NCBI RefSeq assembly: GCF_018343535.1
Contig: NZ_JAGYPF010000006.1
Coordinates: forward strand, 1 to 64,000
DNA: 64,000 nt
Source: Neobacillus rhizophilus
GTDB lineage: Bacteria; Bacillota; Bacilli; Bacillales; Cytobacillaceae
Reading direction: 5' to 3'
Positions 59,217 through 64,000 of the stretch are shown one piece after another. Made by a program: the position numbers and the translations under genes. The notes under the pieces are model-generated. The model made no database searches, was not told the origin of the DNA, and saw only the letters and a program-made list of their open reading frames with translations. Every line of letters begins with the position of its first letter. Position 1 is the first letter of the stretch.

Positions 59217-60578
59217 TTAAATCAATTCCAAAAACGAACAAATTGTCAAAATGCCCTTATCAAAGTTCTCCAGGTTAAAATGCTCATTCGGCGCATGAAG
59301 ATTTTCATCCGGTAACCCGAAGCCCATTAAGACAACAGGAGCATTTAAGGCTTGGTTGAAGTCAGATACAATTGGAATCGAGCCGCCTTCTCTTTTGTAA
59401 ACAGGCGCCTTTCCATACACTTTTTCATACGCTTCAGCCGCTTTTTGAATCATTGGGCTGTCGATTGGCGTTAAGAATGGATTACCCGTATCCTGTAGAG
59501 TCACTTGTAATGTGCAGCCTTTTGGTGCGTGCTCTTCCAAATGATTTTTGATTAAGCCCTGAATTTTTTCAGGGTTTTGATTGTGGACGAGACGGCAGGT
59601 GATTTTGGCATGAGCCTCATTCGGGATGACCGTTTTTGTCCCTTCGCCCTGGAATCCGCCCCATAAGCCGTTTATTTCCAAAGTTGGCCGGGAACTGATT
59701 TTCTCAGGATAAGGATAATTGTTTTCCCCTCCCGTTAATTCGGTTAACCCTAATGATTTTTTCAACTTTTCTTCATCAAAGCCCAGTGCTTTAATTTGTT
59801 CCTTTTCAAACTCTGTCAGTTCCTGGACGTCATCATAAAAATGGTCCACATTCACCTTACCATTGGCATCGTGAAGCGTAGAAAGCAGCTGCACCAATAA
59901 ATGGTTGGCGTTCTGAACGCCACCGCCGAACATGCCTGAATGCAAATCAGAATTAGCCGTCTTTAGAGTGAATTCGAGTGCACATAGACCTCTTAATGAA
60001 TAAGTAATGGCCGGAACACCTCTGTCCCACATGTCCGAATCGGAAATCACAACCACATCACAGGCCAGTTTTTCTTTATTATCGGCTAAAAACCCCGGAA
60101 GATGAGGACTTCCAATTTCCTCTTCTCCTTCGATACAGAATTTTACGTTCACCGGCAATTTTTCATTTAACGCTAGCAGGGTTTCCACTGCTTTGATATG
60201 TAAGAACGTCTGTCCTTTGTCGTCTGTTGCCCCTCTGGCATAAATCTTTTCATCGCGGATCGTTGGTTCAAACGGAGGGGTTTCCCATAAATGAACTGGG
60301 TCTACCGGCTGGACGTCATAATGCCCGTATACTAACACAGTCGGGGCGTTCTCCTGATGAAGCCAGTCCGCATAAACAATCGGATGCCCTTTTGTCTGGA
60401 CGATTTGCACATGTTCCATGCCAATGCCTTCTAATTTATGGGCAATCCATGTAGCTGCTTTTTGGATGTCCTCTTTATGCTCAGATAACGAGCTTATGCT
60501 GGGAATCCGTAGCAATTCTTTTAATTCCTCGACATTTTGATTATGCTGGCTGGATAAAAAATCGGATAATTGACTCAT
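59217..60578 (-). CDS. M20-family dipeptidase
   Basis: A 453-residue zinc peptidase. The two-metal site is complete: H in YGHYDVQP, D in ARGATDDKGQ, the general-base glutamates in EGEEEIGSP, D in ISDSDMW, and the late histidine in HAPNEHF. Domain order is catalytic (1-190), dimerisation lid (about 190-350), catalytic. Such enzymes hydrolyse dipeptides in the cytosol. It stands alone between a terminator and its own promoter. Confidence 0.88.
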   Translation of the reverse strand: MSQLSDFLSSQHNQNVEELKELLRIPSISSLSEHKEDIQKAATWIAHKLEGIGMEHVQIVQTKGHPIVYADWLHQENAPTVLVYGHYDVQPVDPVHLWETPPFEPTIRDEKIYARGATDDKGQTFLHIKAVETLLALNEKLPVNVKFCIEGEEEIGSPHLPGFLADNKEKLACDVVVISDSDMWDRGVPAITYSLRGLCALEFTLKTANSDLHSGMFGGGVQNANHLLVQLLSTLHDANGKVNVDHFYDDVQELTEFEKEQIKALGFDEEKLKKSLGLTELTGGENNYPYPEKISSRPTLEINGLWGGFQGEGTKTVIPNEAHAKITCRLVHNQNPEKIQGLIKNHLEEHAPKGCTLQVTLQDTGNPFLTPIDSPMIQKAAEAYEKVYGKAPVYKREGGSIPIVSDFNQALNAPVVLMGFGLPDENLHAPNEHFNLENFDKGILTICSFLELI

Positions 60579-60644
60579 GTTCTCACCTTTTCTATTTTAT
60601 TTTCTCTTCTTTATTTTATCGAAAACTAGAGAAAACAAGCAAAT

Positions 60645-60675
60645 TGAGGCATGAGAACCGTCCCCATGCCTCAAC
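60645..60675 (-). repeat. GGGGACGGTTCT repeat next to a stop codon
   Basis: TTGAGGCATGGGGACGG on the minus strand, ending in CATGCCTCAA. The MFS gene upstream stops with TGAGGCAT (60683-60685 being the TGA), a partial copy of the repeat start. Confidence 0.7.
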
Positions 60676-60682
60676 TTATGCC

Positions 60683-61888
60683 TCACAGTCTGACTTCTGC
60701 AAGGGTTTCTTTTCTTTTTCCGTGCATGATGTAGTAGAGTACCGTGCAGGCTAGGGCGACGATGGCCATGATGAGATATAGGTTACGGTAGCCGGTTAAC
60801 GGGATGATGAAGCCAATCACGTATGGACCGAATCCCAAGCCGGCATCAAGTGCGATAAAGTACGTAGATGTCGCCAATCCCATCCGTTCAAGCGGCGTTA
60901 CTTTCACAGCTATCGCTTGTGAACAAGATTGGATATTTCCGAATCCGAATCCAATCAGGACACCGGAAAGCAAGAAGATTGTGCCGCTGCTTGCTGAGCT
61001 TAATAATAATAATCCTGCTGCAAAAAGAATAAAAGTAGGATACATTACATAGTTGGCGCCTTTCACATCCATTAATCGTCCCGTGATTGGGCGTGATACC
61101 AAGATTGCTACAGCATAGACGATAAAGAAGAAGCTTGCTACACTTACTAAATTAATTTCAATGGCGTAAAAATTAATAAAAGATAGAACGCTTGCGTAAC
61201 AAATGCCGGCAATCAGTGTGACCAAGGCAATTGGCAGCGCTTTTGGCTCAATATAGTTGGAAAGCTTGAATCCTCCTTTAACCGCCGCTTTTTTGGCAGA
61301 TGCTTTGACTTCAGGCACTTTCATAAACAAAGCAATGATGAAGCTGATGAGACCTAAAGCTAAACAGAAACTAAAAATAGCTGAATAGCTTGTATGCTGA
61401 CTCATGTATAATCCAATGAATGGGCCGATGGCGGTGGCCATTGTGGTACTCATGCTGTAATAGCCAATCCCTTCGCCTTTACGTGCGTTCGGGATAATCT
61501 GGGCAACAATCGTTCCTGTTGCGGTACTGGCTACCCCTAAAGCTAAACCATGTACAAAGCGGGTAAATAGTAAAAAGGTTACTCCTGAATCAATGTAATA
61601 TAATAAAGATGTCAAAATAAAAAAGATGAGACCAAAAAGCATCGTTTTCCTATTTCCAACGGATTCGATGATACGGCCGATCACGAGTCGGCCAATCAAG
61701 GTTCCGATAATGAAAATTCCCGTCACCAGTCCCGCCTGACTTTCACTGGCATGATAATGATTGACGGCGTAAACCGCGATGGTCACCAATAATAAATAAA
61801 AGATTAAGTATAAGAAAAAGTTTGCAGCCGAAATAATGATAAAATCCTTCGTCCACAATTTAGGTCTCGCTTGTTCCAACTTCTCCAT
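60683..61888 (-). CDS. MFS transporter, MarR-linked
   Basis: A 401-residue 12-helix carrier with GRLVIGRIIESVGNRKTMLFG between helices 2 and 3 (the common MFS motif A, in which the aspartate is replaced by glutamate). Drug-efflux type by overall pattern. Its start overlaps the end of the MarR gene by 29 bp, so they are one operon under MarR control. Substrate not known. Confidence 0.84.
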   Translation of the reverse strand: MEKLEQARPKLWTKDFIIISAANFFLYLIFYLLLVTIAVYAVNHYHASESQAGLVTGIFIIGTLIGRLVIGRIIESVGNRKTMLFGLIFFILTSLLYYIDSGVTFLLFTRFVHGLALGVASTATGTIVAQIIPNARKGEGIGYYSMSTTMATAIGPFIGLYMSQHTSYSAIFSFCLALGLISFIIALFMKVPEVKASAKKAAVKGGFKLSNYIEPKALPIALVTLIAGICYASVLSFINFYAIEINLVSVASFFFIVYAVAILVSRPITGRLMDVKGANYVMYPTFILFAAGLLLLSSASSGTIFLLSGVLIGFGFGNIQSCSQAIAVKVTPLERMGLATSTYFIALDAGLGFGPYVIGFIIPLTGYRNLYLIMAIVALACTVLYYIMHGKRKETLAEVRL

Positions 61889-62321
61889 CTCCCGATTGAG
61901 TTATATTTTTTCGGATATCATCCATTACACGAATGGCCGTTTTCAGATCCTCTTCTGAAATCCCCCTTAAAATTTCTACTTCATAGGCATCAACCGTCTC
62001 GCGGACATCTTGGTATAACTGTTTGCCAGCCTCCGTTAATTGCATCCGCTTTTCACGCTTATCCTTTCCACGAACATGCTCGACGTAGCCCAATTCTTCT
62101 AATTGGCCGACTGTTCTGGTAATCGTCGGTTTCTCGACGCCCTGATAATTGGAAAGTTCAACAAGGGTGGCAGGATTGAAATTTTCCAAATAATAAATGA
62201 TTGTCCATTGCGCCCGGTGCAGTTCATGCTTTCCGAGCTCAGTATTGAGCCTTTTTTCAAAAGGCCGATACAGCATTAATAGTTTATGGAAAAATTTCCG
62301 TGAATAATTAATGTAAATCAC
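61860..62321 (-). CDS. MarR-family regulator
   Basis: A 153-residue winged-helix regulator: HRAQWTIIYYLENFNPATLVELSNYQGVEKPTITRTVGQLEELGYV is the HTH (spread over the family pattern) and GKDKREKRMQLTEAG is the wing. It probably represses itself and the MFS gene through the palindrome at 62334. The start is uncertain: GTG 62321 lies against its ribosome binding site, and a rarer start a few codons in is possible. Confidence 0.83.
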   Translation of the reverse strand: MIYINYSRKFFHKLLMLYRPFEKRLNTELGKHELHRAQWTIIYYLENFNPATLVELSNYQGVEKPTITRTVGQLEELGYVEHVRGKDKREKRMQLTEAGKQLYQDVRETVDAYEVEILRGISEEDLKTAIRVMDDIRKNITQSGDGEVGTSET

Positions 62322-62333
62322 CGCCTAAAAATT

Positions 62334-62366
62334 AGTTACCAATGATAACTGTTATCAAAGGTAACT
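62334..62366. promoter_or_regulatory. MarR operator, 33-bp perfect palindrome
   Basis: AGTTACCaaTGATAAC, a central T, then GTTATCAaaGGTAACT: all 16 bases on each side match. It lies 13 bp upstream of the MarR gene and overlaps a possible -35 TTGATA with TAATTT after 18 bases on the minus strand. Confidence 0.8.
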
Positions 62367-62415
62367 ATATTACCTTAGCAGGATTTAATACACCTGTCAA
62401 TATTGTGAACACAAA

Positions 62416-62482
62416 AAGTGCCTGTCATGCACCCCATATAATGTCGAAGAAATCGACAATAAAGTGAAGTTGACAGGCACTT
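62416..62482 (-). terminator. Terminator with AAGTGCCTGTCA arms
   Basis: AAGTGCCTGTCA (62416-62427) pairs with TGACAGGCACTT (62471-62482); five Ts follow on the minus strand. It lies downstream of the small gene at 62534. Third member of this hairpin family. Confidence 0.65.
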
Positions 62483-62504
62483 AATCTAAACTGAGTTCTA
62501 TCAG

Positions 62505-62526
62505 GGAGTTCACAGGGACGGTTCAC
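62505..62526. repeat. Partial GGGACGGTTC repeat
   Basis: GTTCACAGGGACGGTTCAC carries only the core of the dispersed repeat. Confidence 0.45.
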
Positions 62527-62533
62527 CTCTCCA

Positions 62534-62695
62534 TCAATATACATCAAACAAAAAGCCGTAATAGTCGTTTATCTTTTTATTAGCGCTATTTCTATGACGA
62601 TTATTTTTTTGATACTCACGAATTGGGAATGAAGCTGTTATCACAACAGAACCACATAAGAAAATTAAGCACAAAATCCCAATAATAAAGGACAT
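62534..62695 (-). CDS. Small membrane protein, 53 residues
   Basis: ATG at 62695 follows AAAGGGGTG and opens 53 codons ending in TGA at 62534. The product has one N-terminal hydrophobic helix (MSFIIGILCLIFLCGSVVIT) and a basic, asparagine-rich cytosolic tail (REYQKNNRHRNSANKK) ending in aromatic residues. It lies between the MarR gene and the FAH-family gene, with a terminator downstream. Family not recognised. Confidence 0.68.
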   Translation of the reverse strand: MSFIIGILCLIFLCGSVVITASFPIREYQKNNRHRNSANKKINDYYGFLFDVY

Positions 62696-62883
62696 TTATA
62701 AACACCCCTTTAGCTACTTGATGATTACAAAATAAGCATAAATGATGAAACGCATTTCATATCAAGAAGAATTTTTATGGAGAAACACAAGGAAAAAAGG
62801 TGGAATTTTCAATAAGAAAAAGAAAGAACAATATGATATAATCAGCAACAGGTAAGATTCATCAAGTTAGCGAAGGAGTTCAT

Positions 62884-63687
62884 ATGGTAATGCAGGTGCT
62901 TCAAAAAACACAAACGATAGTTCGCTATCAGAAACCTAACGGTAAAGCTTCTTATGGAATTGTCGAAGATGGTGAGATTTTACAATTGTCCAGTGATTTC
63001 ACTGAAATTGTAAATAATGATCTGAAATTTGATGGTGTACGGGTTAAATATAGTGATGTAAAGATTTTAGAGCCGGTAGTCCCCTCTAAAATCGTTAATT
63101 TTGGCTGGACATATGCTGGACACGCAAAAGAAACTGGCGGAACGGCCAATCTCAAAGAACCGTTTTTGTTTTTAAAACCGACCTCTTCCTTGATCCCAGA
63201 CCAAGGTGAAATCATCCTTCCATCACCTGATTTAACGCAGCAGGTAGAATTGGAGGGGGAAGTGGCAATCGTTATTGGGAAGCGGGCCAAAAATATAAAA
63301 GAAGAAGAGGCAATGGATTATGTTTTTGGCTACACTTTATTTAATGATGTAACAGCAAGGGACCTTACAAAAACCGATCCCCAATTCACAAGAGGCAAAG
63401 GTTTTGATACATTCGGCCCGTTGGGTCCGTGTATTGTGACTGGTTTAGATCCCACTAATTTACGAATCGTAACAAAATTAAATGGAACAGTGGTACAAGA
63501 TGGTAATACGAATCAGATGTCCCTTTCCATCCCTTTCCTTATCAGTTGGATTTCACAGGTTATGACACTGGAGCCAGGTGATGTTCTTGCTACCGGCTCA
63601 CCTTCAGGAAGCTGCCCAATGAAGTCCGGAGATGTTGTAGTTGTTGAAGTAGAGCAGATTGGTAAGCTTTGTAACTTTGTGAAATAG
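62884..63687 (+). CDS. Fumarylacetoacetate hydrolase-family protein
   Basis: A 267-residue FAH-fold enzyme. Metal ligands are in VELEGEVAIVIGKRAKNI (two glutamates) and FNDVTARDL (aspartate); GKGFDTFGPLGPCIVTG and LATGSPSGSCPM are typical of the family. Such enzymes cleave or decarboxylate beta-keto acids (hydratase, isomerase/decarboxylase or oxaloacetate decarboxylase types), and the substrate cannot be chosen here. Start 62884 after AAGGAG. Single gene with a long terminator. Confidence 0.85.
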   Translation: MVMQVLQKTQTIVRYQKPNGKASYGIVEDGEILQLSSDFTEIVNNDLKFDGVRVKYSDVKILEPVVPSKIVNFGWTYAGHAKETGGTANLKEPFLFLKPTSSLIPDQGEIILPSPDLTQQVELEGEVAIVIGKRAKNIKEEEAMDYVFGYTLFNDVTARDLTKTDPQFTRGKGFDTFGPLGPCIVTGLDPTNLRIVTKLNGTVVQDGNTNQMSLSIPFLISWISQVMTLEPGDVLATGSPSGSCPMKSGDVVVVEVEQIGKLCNFVK

Positions 63688-63744
63688 ATAATATTATTTC
63701 GCAAACTAATGTCCTTTTCTTTAAAACTTCAGGCATATCTAAAT

Positions 63745-63791
63745 AAGGTGTTAGAAGCAAGTATTTATCCATTACTTGCTTCTAACACCTT
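63745..63791. terminator. Long bidirectional terminator
   Basis: AAGGTGTTAGAAGCAAGTA pairs perfectly (19 bp) with TACTTGCTTCTAACACCTT around nine bases. It separates the FAH-family gene from the convergent transporter gene. Confidence 0.85.
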
Positions 63792-63816
63792 TACTATTAA
63801 ATAAAATTTATAGAAA

Positions 63817-64000
63817 CTACTGACTGGCTGAAACACCAGAACCGTCCCCATGCATCTTTTTTGTGATGAACAGGATTCCTGGCAGTAATATGAAGGATAC
63901 GATGAGTAAAATGATGGTCAGCCAATTTTGGCTGGTGTCGCTGACTCCGGCTGCGAAGATGACGCCGAATACGCTGGAGGCAAGGATATTGCCTATGAAT
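63817..64000 (-). CDS. Transporter C-terminus, probably MFS (partial)
   Basis: The minus strand from the window edge is open for 60 codons to TAG at 63817. It encodes the last two helices of a membrane protein (NILASSVFGVIFAAGV; LTIILLIVSFILLPGILFIT). The last 15 codons (from KKMHGDGSGVS) read through a GGGGACGGTTCT repeat, so the repeat has replaced the original tail. The gene's start is outside the window. Confidence 0.65.
   Translation of the reverse strand, partial: FIGNILASSVFGVIFAAGVSDTSQNWLTIILLIVSFILLPGILFITKKMHGDGSGVSASQ

Overview
The window reads as chromosomal DNA of an aerobic, low-GC Gram-positive bacterium of the Bacillaceae. Strong AGGAGG-type ribosome binding sites, frequent GTG/TTG starts, B. 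subtilis-like GapB, HxlR, SwrC and BkdV-type Lpd proteins, a Bacillus-type rrn leader, and creatinase and sarcosine oxidase very like the classical Bacillus enzymes all point that way. This assignment is from recall of families, not from a database search.

Layout. 1-520: upstream end of an rRNA operon leaving the window on the minus strand, with three stacked promoters. 0.5-19 kb: ordinary accessory genes: a CoxG-like protein, a YgjP-like peptidase with a DUF1456 protein, MFS carriers, a creatininase-fold hydrolase with a GPH symporter and an AraC regulator, an RND pump, a two-component system, an alpha/beta hydrolase, and an SgrR-like regulator facing an MFS exporter. 19.3-23.1 kb: gndA, a GNAT protein and hxlA-hxlB (formaldehyde fixation). 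23.1-32.3 kb: two PucR paralogues, a permease, creatininase, creatinase and an MFS carrier. 32.3-42.9 kb: a glycine/serine catabolic operon (glyA-sdaAB-sdaAA-gcvT-gcvH-gcvPA-gcvPB-lipA-hesB-like-lpd) behind a tandem glycine riboswitch. 42.9-45.6 kb: monomeric sarcosine oxidase, a cupin and a divergent LysR regulator. 45.7-59.1 kb: sugar-phosphate genes (pfkA, tkt, fba, glpX; gapB, zwf; rpe, an Fsa/TalC-type transaldolase, a Gfo/Idh/MocA protein), two HxlR paralogues, and a nitrilase-GNAT pair. 59.2-64 kb: an M20 dipeptidase, an MFS/MarR pair, a small membrane protein, an FAH-family hydrolase and the end of another transporter.

How the parts fit. Creatinine -> creatine (creatininase) -> sarcosine + urea (creatinase) -> glycine + formaldehyde + H2O2 (sarcosine oxidase). 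Glycine goes through the cleavage system, SHMT and serine dehydratase to pyruvate. Formaldehyde is trapped by HxlA/HxlB as fructose-6-phosphate, and the adjoining genes can regenerate ribulose-5-phosphate by cleavage and rearrangement or by the oxidative zwf/gndA loop. The window therefore looks like one catabolic locus that handles both the C2 and the C1 product of sarcosine oxidation.

The strongest regulatory signal is a repeated promoter architecture. Six promoters (hxlAB; GNAT-gndA; glpX operon; zwf-gapB; oxidoreductase-tal-rpe; nitrilase-GNAT) share an operator-like block (AAGTRYRCACTT plus TATAGT in one orientation) abutting a CTTRYN -35, an 18-bp spacer and a TATAAT-like -10. I infer that this is the HxlR regulon. 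Other notable structures are eight 52-bp tandem repeats with 11-bp perfect inverted arms between gcvPB and lipA, and a dispersed GGGGACGGTTCT repeat that often starts exactly at stop codons.
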